The notes beneath the pieces were generated by a model, which did no database searches, was not told the origin of the DNA, and was given only the letters and a program-made list of their open reading frames with translations. A program made the translations under genes and the position numbers. A stretch of DNA of 64,000 nt, taken from Phymorhynchus buccinoides (taxonomy: Eukaryota > Mollusca > Gastropoda > Neogastropoda > Raphitomidae). Position 1 is the first letter of the stretch, and every line of letters begins with the position of its first letter. The stretch is taken from assembly GCA_017654935.2 (NCBI GenBank), contig CM065690.1:39375509-39439508 (forward strand), written 5' to 3'. This document shows positions 14,801 to 23,923 of the stretch, in pieces.

Positions 14801-17800
14801 GAGCTGGCTCCTCCCCCCGCGGCCTCCACCACCCCCACCACCACCACCAGCACCGCCCTCCCCAGCAACCCGTTTGCCTCCCAGCCCTCCCCCCCTGCTG
14901 TCACCCCCACTTCCACGGCCGCCAGTTCAGCCGCCTGCAAGCCCAGCGACGACCTGCTGGGACTGGGCGGTAATCCTTTCGGGGACAACATTCAGGCAGC
15001 CATGACCACGGCTTTCGGGAATAACGCCCAGCCCGCTTCCAACAACCCTTTCGGGGCTCCTCCTTTCCAGCCCCAGCAGACCAATGGGTTTGCCGCAGGT
15101 GAGGGGGGAGGAACAGGGGGAATGGTGAGGCGATTGGTAGTAGTTATGGCAGTGTTGCGGGTTGAGGGTTGAGAGAACTGGTTGTTGATGAAGCCTTGTA
15201 TACTTGGCACAGGAGATCCCTCCCCCGCCCTTTCAGAGACTAGGAACCTGAAGACCTGATACATACTAACATTAGCCATAAAAGGCATGGCCTAGAAACA
15301 CAGAAGAAGTACAGGAGATACGCATTGCAAGCTGGCGATTTTGTTGTGTGTATGTGTGTGTGATTGATTTGTTCCTGTCTCCAGGCTAAACCCAATCTGC
15401 TCATTAAACAGGGGTTTTGGTTTTGAAATTTTATTTTTATTATATGCTATAGTTAAAATGATATTTGAAAAAAAAGGTTCATAAGAAAATAATGATCAGT
15501 CATTTTATCGTAATAAACAAAGACATTGATTAGGTGGAATACACTGGGTTTCTATGTCCTTGCAGGGTCTGGCAGTGGCTTCACATCGGACGCTGACTTT
15601 GCCAGAGCATTTCAGACATCATCTTCTCCTTCCCCAGGTATGAAGACTATACCATTCTCTTGCTATTCTTCAAAAAAGATAACCCAACAACTCCAATGGT
15701 GCACCGTCTTCAGTTTCATTCATCCCACGGTAATAATGTGGTCTTTGGGTCCAAGTTGACAGCAAATAATGAAGGGCTAAATGGGAATGATTTGCATGCA
15801 ATTTCTTCTCCCCTTTCCCAACTATTTAACTCTTGCTCCACTTATTACAGTTACTCGTGGTGTTGGTCCAATGTAATGCAGTGATATATAGTTTGTTATT
15901 CATGTATGTTGATCATGTATGACTGAAAAGACAACCTTGTAATTATTGATAGACGATATTCAGGTGTGCTGTATTACTTTTTTTTTTGTGTGCAATATTC
16001 TATTTGATATTTTTTGTTAACCCTTTCGCCGCCAGCTATTTTTTCAACCAAAAATGTCCATGAAACTTACCTGGGTAGACAAAAAAAAAAGTCTGCAATA
16101 TTGGGGATTCCTCTGTGACTTGTATGAAGCAAGGCCTATTCTTACCTCCCAAAAGTAAGAAAATAGGGTCTTTGGATAACAGACCCTGATTTGATGCCTT
16201 TTAGTGACATGGGTGTTAAATCATTGTGGTGATAAAATGCGACGTTGGCAGTGAAAGGGTTAATAAATTACGGAAAGACAATATCCAGGATTTCCCTTAA
16301 CTAAAACAAGCATAGCTTTAGTTTACTGTATATTTCTGACAATAACATTCTTACGTACATTCTTGTTTAGTGTTAAAACATTCTTGTTGCACACTTTAAT
16401 TTCCATAAATTTGAATTTGAAAACAGTATAGACATATAAAGCATTTGCAACAAGCATTCAGCTAAAACAGGATGGATATGATGTAAACGTTTTCAAATAT
16501 CACTTCAACTGTAAACAGTTTCGACATAGCAATCAATGAGGCTTTACACTGCACTGAGATGCGTGATCCATCTACATAAGATTATCGTCCTTGCCTGTCA
16601 TGAAATAGTGGTATATAGCCACAGAAAATTATCTGCTGCTGACTCGTCACTAGGTGGCATAGGCAGTTCAGGCCTAAGATTATCGCCCTTTCGTGTCGGC
16701 AAGAAATACCATAAAGCCCCATTTTAACATATAACTCCATCAAATAAATATCCCCGAAAGGGAAAAAGGTGTTCCCATCATTTGTGACATGGCTGTTATG
16801 TTGTAATCAGAGCATTGCCTTATTATTATGTTGATGCTTTCTTGGAATTCTTAACATTGATGTTGTGCCTTATTATTATGTTGATGCTTTCTTGGAATTC
16901 TTAACATTGATGTTGTGCTGAAGTAAAAGAGAAAAAAAATAAAATTGACTCTCCCCCTTCGGTTTACTTCAGTATGCTCGTTTTGTTGTTGTTTTCTATT
17001 TTCATTGTCTTCTTTTTTTCTTACTCAAGTAGTCTTCTTGTCTTTTTTTTCTTTGTCATTTTTTCTTCCTTCATTTAATTTTTTTTTTTTAAATGCTCTA
17101 TTTAATAATTTATGTGGAATTCTATGAGATGTGTGTGTAAAATCGTTCCACACTCTTACCTCTATCTTTCTATGCATGTGCTTGGTAGTGGTGGAAGCGT
17201 GCATGCTGAGGGGTGATGTGCGCAGAGTGTTGTGAACACTGTTGCATGACAGTGATATTGATGCTGTTGGTGGCGCTCGCCTTCTCTTTCCTCCCAGCAG
17301 GGGCAGTATTTCCCACGGCAAGCATGCCCCCTGTTAGCAACGCGCCCCCAGGTATTAAAATATATTTACCCCCCCACAGACGTTTCATTTATTCACCTGG
17401 TGTATTCCCTTCTTTTCTTCCCTACCCCTGCTTGGCTTCAGCTTCCTCTAACTCTGTGGGACGGGGTCTGAACTTCTTTCTTTTCTTTTTTCTTTTGGGA
17501 AAAGCCAGTGTTAAGTTTGTATTTAACCCCTTTTCTGCCAGCCCTGTGCTGACTTTGAAAGGCACTATGATGTCATTGATGATGTCATAATTTTTGTAAT
17601 GTCACAACTCTGGAATGCTACTTTTTGCTTTAGAACTGTCAGGTAAACAATCTGTAGATGATTTTGTCAGATTGGGTTTAGCACGTCTCTTTTCAGTTTT
17701 ATCATAAAAAATGATCTCTCAATTTTTGTCTGGCATTCAAGTGGTTAACCATCTTTTTTTCCATCATTGCTTTGTTCCTTTCTGTACTCCTATTTAGATA

Positions 17801-20800
17801 CTTGATTACTTAGCATCCACTCCTTTTAGTCCAGCAACAATTATATGTTTTTGTTGGTTGAATTGGTTTAAAATGAAAGACTCGAGATAAATGTTCAGAA
17901 AAACAGTAGAGTTTCAATGAGATTTAAGACTATTTCCAAATTGAATTTCTATTTTATCAGGTTACCAAGAGTTTTCTTATTCTTTCTTTTTTGTTTGTTT
18001 ATCTTATTCTGGGTCTTCTGTTTTAAATCTGATACATGGCGTTCCCCCCCCCCCCCCCCCCACATTAAAACATTTTCTATAGACTGGGTTTTCATTGCAC
18101 AACTGTTGATTTACTTATCTTTTTGTTGTTGTTCTTAACTTTTCATCATTAAGATTTTTTATCCTTCACCTTTTCTTTGTTTCCTTTTCTCCCCATTCCA
18201 TTATTCAGTATTATTGTTAAGATGTGTATCCTTCACCTGGTTGTTTTGTTTATTTCCTTTTTTCCCCCTTGCCCTTGTTGTGTTTCTTGGGAAAGTTTAG
18301 ACTGAAATGTTTCATCATATTTTTGTTGTTGTTCCCGATTAGCCTGATAACATTATCAGCAATAGCAGAAAGATTACCGGTGTGCTTTTTCCTTCTGTTC
18401 AATATTCTCACTCTGTCAAGTTCATCTTTTTGGTGCTGGTTTCTTATCTCATTGTCTTTCCCTTCCTTGCCTCTTAAGTTTTAATCAACGCATTGTATTT
18501 ATCCATTTTGTCTTTCCCTTCCTTGCCTCTTAAGTTTTAATCAACGCATTGTATTTATCCATTTTGTCTTTCCCTTCCTTGCCTCTTAAGTTTTATTCAA
18601 TGCATTACTCTATGTATTTATCCATTTTGTCTTTCCCTTCCTTGCCTCTTAAGTTTTAATCAACGCATTGCTCTATGTATTTATCCATTTTGTCTTTCCC
18701 TTCCTTGCCTCTTAAGTTTTAATCAACGCATTACTCTATGTATTTATCCATTTTGTCTTTCCCTTCCTTGCCTCTTAAGTTTTAATCAACGCATTGCTCT
18801 ATGTATTTATCCATTTGATCTTTCCCTTCCTTGCCTCTTAAGTTTTAATCAACGCATTACTCTATGTATTTATCCATTTGATCTTTCCCTTCCTTGCATC
18901 TTAAATTTTAATCAACACATTACTCTATGTATTTATCCATTTGATCTTTCCTTTGCCTCTTAAATTTTAATCAACACATTGCTCTTATGTATTTATCCAT
19001 TTGATCTTTCTCTTCCTTGCCTCTTAAGTTTTAATCAACGCATTACTCTACATGCATAATTTATCCATTTTGTCTTTCCCTTCCTTGCATCTTAAATTTT
19101 AATCATGTATCAACACAGTGTGTTTATTCATTAATTTATATGTTTTCTCATCAACACATTGCTCACCTGTTTGCTTGAAGTTTTTAAGTTATTTCTGCGA
19201 GTTGTCGTTCCCTGGCTTAAAGACTCCAGGGACTATCCTAACAGCCGAAGCAATTGAACACTATGGTACAAATGCCCCAACTAGGGATGAGAACATTATG
19301 TATGTGACCGTTTTTGATTACCCCGCCACGTGAGCTGCCACACTCTGACTTCGGAGGATTTTGGATTGATGATGTGGCTAGGAGCAGTGCAAAATGTGTT
19401 TGAAACACAAAAAACAAAAAGCATTGACATCGCCCACAGGCGCATCATATCCATTGGACCTGCCCCCCTTTTTCATTCTTAGGGGGGGAGCGCCCCCACT
19501 TTTTCAAAATCCTAGAATCAGCTCTGATACTGTTGTATTTGTTTGTTTGTGTGTGTGCCTTTCTGTTTTCCCCTTTTCCTTCAAGCTTTTGATTATTGAA
19601 TATTATTGCTGCTATGTTTGCTTGTATCGTATTGTTCTGTATTGCTCTTCTTCTTCTTGCTCTCCCTTGTACCTTAAGCTTCCAGTTAGTACCGTCATTC
19701 TCTAGATTACCACACGATTCACTGTTAACCTTCATTTTACTCAAAGCTTTTAATCACTACTGTTATAATTTTAATCACTACTGTTATTATATTAACTCAC
19801 AGGTTATTTATATCAATTATTAGCCATTGTATGAACTTTTGATAATGACTCGTGTTTAATTAAATACTTGCAGCAAAAGGTGTGGGACTGATTGTTCAGT
19901 TGCTTGTGACCTATCCATTTTGAAGTTTTGTCATAATCATTTCTGCTTGATTCTGTGTAGTGTATTAGGTACAATGAACAGCACACCATATTGAGCTTTG
20001 GTCTTGTACATTAAAATGTTAATTAGATTGTCATCTTACCTGCGGAAGAAAGCTCACTCCTGCAAGTGTGTGCATATGCTCAACATTTTTTGGTTTGCAA
20101 GTTTGGGTGTGTGGCTGTGGAAAAGGGAAGGGTTTCGTTTGTTTTTAATTGGTTTTGAAGTGTAATTTTCTCCATAAAATGCTGGGAACATGTTTTGGAA
20201 TGTGTTGTGGGTGCCAGTAGTGCCCAGGCATCAAAGGGGGACAGTGACCAGAAAATGAAAGGGAGAAGGAGAATGAAGAATCAAGAAAGTATGTCCATTT
20301 GTGTGTGTGTGTGTGTGTGTGTTTCCTCTTGTTTATGTATTGTGATATGCCTATCAAACATTAACAGTTTCTATTTTTATTTTCGCTATGTACAGTTTTC
20401 CTTTGAAAATGTGAAGTATGAATATATAGTGTGATTGCTTTGCTATTTCAGAGTGTTTTGGTAGGGTTGTTGGATCACCCTGCTAATACTTAAACACTTC
20501 TATTTCTACTACCTATCCACATTGTGGAGACTCTTAAGTCAGCATAGCACTTAACTGCCTGGTTTGATTAAATTCTGTGTGAATCACAATGTTTGTTTTT
20601 TCTGACATGCAGGCTTTTTGTGGAGAATGGTTAGTTATTCATGTAGTTCACTATTTCTGAATTGTGAATTGACAAGGTGTTGACGAGCTGTGTGAAACTG
20701 TTGGGTAATGACGTGGTTCCCCGGCTAAGATGTTAAACTAATCATGCCAGTGTGCCTGTCTTGTTTTGTGCTGCTGTTTCCCTGGGACCTGTGTCTGGCC

Positions 20801-21321
20801 TGCCACCTCAGCGCTGGACCTGGGCTCTCCCCTGGACCCCCTGGACCCTAGCACCCCCAAACGGGGATCCACCCTCAGCCAGGAGCCCCAGCCCCCCTCC
20901 CAGCCACAGTCGTCGGCAGGCTTGTCCTCCGACCTGTTTCTGGGCACCCAGAGCCTGCCTCCCTGCCCCTCCCCCACCCACTCCCCTTCCCAGCCCATGG
21001 CCATCCCTGGGGTGTTTGGGGGAGGGATGGGGGCAGGGTTAGGGGCTGGCTTATCCTCCAGTCCCATGGGCGGCGGTTTGTCCTCCAGCCCCATGGGCGG
21101 TGGCCTATCCTCCAGCCCTATGACTGGGGGGTTGTCCTCTAGCCCAATGACTGGAGGCTTGTCTTCTAACCCCATGGGAGCTGGTCTGTCCTCCAGCCCT
21201 ATGGGAGCAGGCCTGGGCTCTCAGCCCATAGGGGTGGGGCTAGGCTCGGGGGCGGGGCCTTTTGGTCAGATGGGGGCGGGCCCAGGAGCCATGGGACTGA
21301 GCGCCAGTCCCACAGGATCAG
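533..21321 (+). CDS. PICALM: PICALM/AP180-type clathrin assembly protein, partial gene (joined exons)
   Basis: This is a partial gene for a phosphatidylinositol-binding clathrin assembly protein, which recruits clathrin and AP-2 to PIP2-rich plasma membrane. Exons seen are 533-574, 5295-5383, 5714-5825, 7636-7749, 14786-15098, 15566-15637, 17301-17351 and 20812-21321, all GT-AG with compatible phases. Recognition rests on three stretches that match vertebrate PICALM: VGIDKGDIPDLAK, then LLEALEQHLASLEGKK at the end of the ANTH region, then EQRLKELA at the start of the disordered tail. The N-terminal ANTH lipid-binding domain must lie left of the window. The tail carries three NPF motifs and a DLL clathrin-type motif but otherwise diverges. 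The C-terminal exons are missing, either in the N gap or unrecognised. It could equally be called AP180/SNAP91, since many invertebrates have one gene for both. Confidence 0.9.
1140..1345. repeat. Fold-back hairpin with CT-rich loop
   Basis: Two arms of about 60 bp are inverted copies: ggcataacgctcgagtgggg on the left and its near-complement ending gagtgttatgccccctgg on the right. Each arm also carries ctaagaatata or its complement. The loop is a (TC)n run with an AG-rich partner. This is a MITE-like or fold-back repeat. No target duplication is clear. Confidence 0.6.
1541..1750 (+). mobile_element. MITE with TGGGGCTTTAT ends, copy 1
   Basis: A ~210-bp repeat with ends atggggctttata and tataaagcctcat (imperfect inverted repeats). 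A second copy lies in reverse orientation at 16536-16723. Shared internal blocks include gacacgaaagggcgataat, ccacctagtga and catgacaggcaagg. Two copies in opposite orientation with matching termini support a short non-autonomous DNA transposon. The superfamily is not determined. Confidence 0.6.
3961..4211. mobile_element. TTAA-flanked MITE, family A
   Basis: Flanked by TTAA at 3957-3960 and 4212-4215. It begins cccttttgccgcc and ends ggtggtgaaatgg, inverted copies of one another. The internal block acctcccaaaattaagaaaa is shared with ten other copies in the window. TTAA target sites plus CCC-type ends fit a piggyBac-like MITE. Confidence 0.75.
5295..5383 (+). CDS. PICALM: PICALM exon, conserved LLEALEQHLASLEGKK
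   Basis: An 89-nt exon (tcAG / aaGTcagt) starts in phase 0 and leaves two bases (AA) that join G of the next exon to make lysine. It encodes APASLLEALEQHLASLEGKK followed by GAVANSTTP. The first 20 residues are nearly identical to vertebrate PICALM, the strongest single identification for this gene. Confidence 0.93.
5714..5825 (+). CDS. PICALM: PICALM exon, Ser-rich linker ending in QKLQQLK
   Basis: A 112-nt exon (ttgcAG / aagGTcaga) has one base completing the previous codon, then 37 codons. It encodes a Ser/Thr-rich linker (SSALTAMSTNSSALSVSG) and a charged stretch ending EDETQKLQQLK. Vertebrate PICALM has a Ser/Ala-rich linker followed by a charged helix ending in KALK, then EQRLKELA, at this position. 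An AG-rich microsatellite (5826-5872) begins right at the donor site. Confidence 0.85.
5826..7635 (+). other. PICALM intron
   Basis: Starts with a (GA)n run and contains a family A TTAA MITE (6681-6919). A short segment near 6560-6620 ending in gaagaagaagaag resembles a SINE-type tail. I see no exon. Confidence 0.6.
6681..6919. mobile_element. TTAA-flanked MITE, family A
   Basis: TTAA at 6677-6680 and 6920-6923. Ends ccctttcaccgcc and ggcggtgaaaggg are perfect inverted repeats over 13 bp, making this one of the cleanest copies. Confidence 0.8.
7636..7749 (+). CDS. PICALM: PICALM exon, acidic and Thr/Ala-repeat, probable cassette
   Basis: A 114-nt exon (38 codons, phase 0 to 0) between gcttAG and gatGTgagt. 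It encodes an acidic stretch (SEGEEAAGVGAEADVDLLA) and a Thr-Ala run written by an (actgct)n microsatellite. Because exon 5714-5825 ends in phase 0 and the EQRLKELA exon begins in phase 0, this exon can be included or skipped without changing frame. Vertebrate PICALM runs straight into EQRLKELA there, so this is probably a lineage-specific or alternative insert. Confidence 0.65.
7948..8118. mobile_element. TA-type MITE, family C (cagtggaacctccc ends)
   Basis: Begins cagtggaacctcccttataa and ends in the inverse, ttataagggaggttccactg. Internal repeats of ggtcttataa and gaggt are shared with copies at 10574, 34407, 43535 and 61804. Several of those are flanked by TA, which fits the Tc1/mariner/pogo group. 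Confidence 0.7.
8250..9050 (+). mobile_element. DNA transposon derivative with BED-like zinc-finger ORF
   Basis: Ends cagggttcgtacagagtcctgg and ...gtgggaaccctg (CAGGGTTC/GAACCCTG inverted). Subterminal copies of tctggaaaa sit at both ends. Immediately outside both ends is attgtt (8244-8249 and 9051-9056), a possible 6-bp target duplication. The element contains a short ORF with a BED-like finger. It is most like the hAT group of CAGGG-ended elements, but a 6-bp duplication is not the usual 8 bp, so the superfamily is uncertain. A G-run at about 8814-8824 interrupts the coding part. Confidence 0.65.
8641..8859 (+). pseudogene. Transposon-encoded BED-type finger fragment
   Basis: A 72-codon ORF inside the 8250-9050 element. 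It begins MGKCVFSQAWLDNKNYRRW and carries a CLLCKKDFDIGNM...ALKSHAAGK finger, the pattern C-x2-C...H typical of BED-like fingers at the N-terminus of transposases. The frame then runs into an oligo-G tract where the second His would be expected and stops soon after. No catalytic domain follows, so this is a remnant. Confidence 0.6.
10218..10301 (+). CDS. Possible acidic cassette exon of PICALM (weak)
   Basis: After acacAG, 28 codons in phase 0 encode TLDGGDTDASDDSFDEETAG and continue to LLLI before GTgggc. Its acidic composition resembles the exon at 7636, and both ends are phase 0, so it could be spliced in at the same position. Against it: the polypyrimidine tract is poor, the donor is weak, and I recognise no homologue. 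Confidence 0.28.
10466..10845. mobile_element. TA-type MITE, family D, with nested family C element
   Basis: Ends ccgtatttttcgg and ccgaaaaatacgg are inverted and both are flanked by TA. Inside, 10574-10695 is a family C element ending gggaggttccactg, followed by TA. A further dispersed block, acgggactataacagac, also occurs near 14600 and 58570. The order implies family C jumped into a resident family D copy. Confidence 0.65.
11475..11496 (+). repeat. C homopolymer (22 nt)
   Basis: Uninterrupted cytosine run. Comparable runs occur at 5161-5178, 18044-18061 and 56557-56575, all pyrimidine-rich on the + strand. Confidence 0.9.
11930..12330 (+). mobile_element. SINE-like element with GAA tail, copy 1
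   Basis: Shares about 400 bp with 43995-44430 and, inverted, with 33936-34330. Shared blocks include cctccatatggggagctgga, tggaagttctgtgctt, ttattggcccattctcctgcc, gaaatcggaatgtg and a 3' end gcctgggaacgcag followed by (aag)n. A fixed 3' end with a short simple repeat is SINE-like. I could not identify A and B boxes, so the class is inferred. Confidence 0.55.
12602..12821. mobile_element. TTAA-flanked MITE, family B
   Basis: TTAA at 12598-12601 and 12822-12825. Ends ccccttgactgcca and tggcagtcaagggg are inverted. The core contains an inverted pair gatgacatcatca / tgatgtcatca. Other copies are at 17527, 35963 and 42185. The architecture matches family A (TTAA plus CCC start), but the sequence is unrelated. 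Confidence 0.75.
14786..15098 (+). CDS. PICALM: PICALM exon, EQRLKELA start with three NPF motifs
   Basis: A 313-nt exon (ttcAG / gcagGTgagg), phase 0 to 1, beginning EQRLKELAPPP. Vertebrate PICALM has EQRLKELAKK at this point. It then becomes Pro/Thr/Ser-rich and contains SNPFASQ, GNPFGDN and NNPFGAP, three NPF tripeptides that are the known ligand of EH domains. DDLLGLGG is a DLL-type clathrin-binding motif. The region is therefore the disordered adaptor tail. The exon is far more GC-rich than its introns. Confidence 0.9.
15566..15637 (+). CDS. PICALM: PICALM exon, SDADFARAFQ
   Basis: A 72-nt exon (cttgcAG / ccagGTatga), phase 1 to 1, encoding GSGSGFTSDADFARAFQTSS and SPSP. The phase matches both neighbours. 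The phenylalanine-containing acidic motif is typical of the tail of endocytic adaptors, but I cannot match it to a named motif. Confidence 0.8.
16021..16259. mobile_element. TTAA-flanked MITE, family A
   Basis: TTAA at 16017-16020 and 16260-16263. Ends ccctttcgccgccagc and gcagtgaaaggg. Shares the internal acctcccaaaagtaagaaaa block with family A. Confidence 0.78.
16536..16723 (-). mobile_element. MITE with TGGGGCTTTAT ends, copy 2
   Basis: Reverse-complement relative of 1541-1750. It starts atgaggctttaca and ends ataaagccccat on the + strand, with shared blocks attatcgcc, cctgtcatgaaat and tcactaggtggca. Confidence 0.6.
16818..16917 (+). repeat. 50-bp tandem duplication
   Basis: The 50-bp unit beginning ccttattattatgttgatgc is present twice, at 16818 and 16868, with no difference I can see. 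This points to a recent duplication. Confidence 0.9.
17301..17351 (+). CDS. PICALM: PICALM exon, AVFPTASMPPVSNAPP
   Basis: A 51-nt exon (cagcAG / ccagGTatta), phase 1 to 1, encoding GAVFPTASMPPVSNAPP. It is proline-rich tail sequence, consistent in phase with the exons on both sides. Because it keeps frame it could be alternatively spliced. Confidence 0.72.
17527..17744. mobile_element. TTAA-flanked MITE, family B (degraded)
   Basis: TTAA at 17523-17526 and 17745-17748. Ends ccccttttctgccag and ctggcattcaagtgg are a diverged form of the family B ends. The core keeps gatgtcattgatgatgtcat. Confidence 0.65.
18044..18061 (+). repeat. C homopolymer
   Basis: An 18-base C run in the intron before the last PICALM exon seen. 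Confidence 0.85.
18452..19110 (+). repeat. Minisatellite, about 55-63 bp unit, about 10 copies
   Basis: Units contain gtctttcccttccttgcctc, taagttttaatcaacgcatt and gctctatgtatttatcca. The first two lack the ctctatg block, giving the shorter unit. Later units accumulate substitutions (ttgatctttcc, cttaaattttaatcaacac). It lies within a PICALM intron. Confidence 0.88.
20812..21321 (+). CDS. PICALM: PICALM exon with LSSSPMxGG repeats
   Basis: A 510-nt exon (cctcAG / tcagGTagaa), phase 1 to 1. It opens with ALDLGSPLDPLDPSTPKRG, where DLGSPLDPLDP offers DxL/DPL-type adaptor motifs. A Ser/Pro/Gln-rich block follows, then about seven tandem nonapeptides of the form LSSSPMGGG, LSSSPMTGG and LSSNPMGAG, ending in a Gly/Met/Ala-rich tail. 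The 27-bp unit keeps the frame. This low-complexity repeat has no equivalent in vertebrate PICALM that I know of. No later PICALM exon is recognised before the N gap. Confidence 0.8.
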
Positions 21322-23157
21322 GTAGAATCAGGTGTTAGCAGTTGTTGGCATGAGACTTGGTTTTTGTAGTTAGTATGGAACGGTGTTTTTACTGTGGTTG
21401 AAGTGACAGTGGTTGCCTTTGGTCGCTTGCAGTCCAGTGTGGAGAGTGGCTTTGGTTCTGTGGTCAGTCCAAGCACATTGTTCAGTGTTTTAGAGTACAC
21501 AGTGTTGATGTCCTAGTGTGCACATATATTGGAGAAAAGGTACTGTAATCAATGGAAATGTTGATGTTACAAAACCAATTAAAAGGGGTGTGACTTTAGT
21601 CATTGAGTACAAAAATGAAGTGTGGTTTTGATTGCGTAATGAAATGATATAAATGGTTTTAGTTATGAAGTAAAATCAGGGATGTTGGTTTTGCATTATC
21701 TGTGTTGAATCATATAAGTAGATCAAGGATGTGCCTTGTATCATATGATCTAATAGTAGGTATGCTTATAACCATGGTATTAGTCTTTAGATAAAGGGTT
21801 CAGCATAAATTGTGTACTGAAATCAGAGGTTTAACCTCGTCCTGTAGTCAACTGAGGGATATCAAGCTATGTGGTCAAACAAGGGGTGCAATTTTTATTA
21901 CTGTAATCAATTTAGAGCTTTAATTCTGTAGAAGAACGAGGGACGAGATTTTTAATATTGAACTGTATTTTACGGACAATGCGCTTCTAATTATAAGATG
22001 CACTCCCTGAATTTAGCAAAAAATCTGAATTTAAACATACACAAGGCGCAACATATTTTAAGGGTTGGGTTGTGGCTGTAGATGATTAGGATTAAAATTA
22101 TAGCCCCGTCGACAACAAAGGCCATTTCAGGGCTGTCACCACGTTTCTGTAGATGATTACGGGAGTTTACGACCAATGCCTCCTCATCACACTCATAATA
22201 ATTATCACAGTGCTCAGTTTGTGCATGGATTGAGTATGGTGTGTTTCGTTCTAGCCGCCTCTTTGTATGCATTGAATCAGTAGTCAACTTGTTTTGTTTT
22301 TACCCCCAAATTTGTCAACCATAGAGGTAGTTGTCTTTTGTTTTGTTTTGGGTAAGCTAAGTAGTTGGTTGATTTTTTCATTTGAGGTTGAGGTTTTGTT
22401 CTTGCGCCCCCCTCCCCTTCTTCCCCTGCCTCCTCCCTTTATTGAGTTAGAGATAATTGTCTCCCTTTTGTTCAGTGTTTTATTCAGTTGATGTAGAAGT
22501 AGACTGATCCTTTTTAACTTAGCCTTTTCCTTAGTTGTGGTTGAGGTATTTTTCTTCTGTTTACCACAATGTTTTACTCAGTTGAGGTAAAAGTAGATGT
22601 TTCTTTCTTACCTCAGTGTTTTTCTCAATGGAGGTTGAGTCTTCTTCCGATTGGGGATGTTTATCCTGCCCCACGCCCCAAGTCTTCGTTTAGACTGCTA
22701 GTGACTCACAGGATGCATGCTTTGTGAGTTCGTGTCATCCATTCCACCGGCACACACGGCCTACTCATACCGAATAGTGGAACAGGCTTTGACGCAAGAT
22801 CTTGTGCGTGCGTTCGTACACGGGACCTCGGTTTTAGGTCTCATCCGAAGGACCGAGGTAAATGTTCTTTTTGATTTAATGTGTCCTTCATTCAAGGTAG
22901 AGAGGTACCTGTTTCTTTTTTTTTAACCTGGTGATTGTTTTACTCATTTGAAAAAAAAAGATTACTTCATTTTTCCCTTCAATATTTAGTGGAATTAGAA
23001 ATGTTTCCTCTGACTTGATTCAGGTGGCTTTTACCTAAGATTCAGATGATGGCATGTTTAACTTAGTTCATAGAAACTTTTTTCAGCATTTGTACAGCTA
23101 TGTTCTCTGTGTTTTTGTTCTCGTGTACTGGATTTAGAAATTGAAAAAAATATTGTC
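21322..23157 (+). other. PICALM intron or downstream sequence to contig end
   Basis: No coding exon is supported. Bases 21963-22300 resemble 55218-55340 (ctgtattttacgg end, acatacacaaggcgcaacat). Bases 22640-22790 resemble 55560-55690 in inverted orientation. The stretch is therefore largely fragments of a family D transposon. Confidence 0.6.
21963..22790. mobile_element. Rearranged family D transposon fragments
   Basis: The left end, ctgtattttacggacaatgcg, and aaacatacacaaggcgcaac match the intact copy at 55218-55967. The block around 22650-22760 (ccgattggggatgtttatcc, gactgctagtgact) matches the same copy inverted. No matching right terminus is visible, so this copy is truncated or rearranged. 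Confidence 0.5.
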
Positions 23158-23657
23158 NNNNNNNNNNNNNNNNNNNNNNNNNNNNNNNNNNNNNNNNNNN
23201 NNNNNNNNNNNNNNNNNNNNNNNNNNNNNNNNNNNNNNNNNNNNNNNNNNNNNNNNNNNNNNNNNNNNNNNNNNNNNNNNNNNNNNNNNNNNNNNNNNNN
23301 NNNNNNNNNNNNNNNNNNNNNNNNNNNNNNNNNNNNNNNNNNNNNNNNNNNNNNNNNNNNNNNNNNNNNNNNNNNNNNNNNNNNNNNNNNNNNNNNNNNN
23401 NNNNNNNNNNNNNNNNNNNNNNNNNNNNNNNNNNNNNNNNNNNNNNNNNNNNNNNNNNNNNNNNNNNNNNNNNNNNNNNNNNNNNNNNNNNNNNNNNNNN
23501 NNNNNNNNNNNNNNNNNNNNNNNNNNNNNNNNNNNNNNNNNNNNNNNNNNNNNNNNNNNNNNNNNNNNNNNNNNNNNNNNNNNNNNNNNNNNNNNNNNNN
23601 NNNNNNNNNNNNNNNNNNNNNNNNNNNNNNNNNNNNNNNNNNNNNNNNNNNNNNNNN
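23158..23657. other. Assembly gap of exactly 500 N
   Basis: The run is exactly 500 unknown bases, a fixed-size scaffolding gap rather than a measured distance. Sequence to its right is the outer end of the 15-kb inverted repeat. Confidence 0.97.
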
Positions 23658-23923
23658 CAGACACTGCAACAGTTAAAGAGATGTAGGAAACTTTCCCAAG
23701 ATTTCAGTGGTGTTACTCATTGCATTCACTTTCTAGCAACAAGTATTTTCTATTCTTTGTAACCCTCTCTGCCCAAGTAATTTTTAAGAGAACTAAAAAG
23801 CGATCACCTACTTTACTAAATGCGTTAAGTTAATGGAAATGCAACGATATAACTAAGCCTCTAAAAATAGACAAGTACGTAATACATCACAGCGTCGATG
23901 TATTGGCTATACATGTTGTGCGG

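Larger units (their letters stand above)
17352..20811 (+). other. PICALM intron
   Basis: Holds a family B MITE, a C run, the 18.4-19.1 kb minisatellite and a GT run at about 20300-20321. I see no exon. Confidence 0.6.

Noticed and set aside
21430..21520. Possible PICALM exon after cttgcag
   Set aside because: In the phase required by the preceding exon it gives no recognisable sequence and there is no good donor.
23134..23686. Open frames spanning the N run
   Set aside because: Unknown bases produce artificial open frames.
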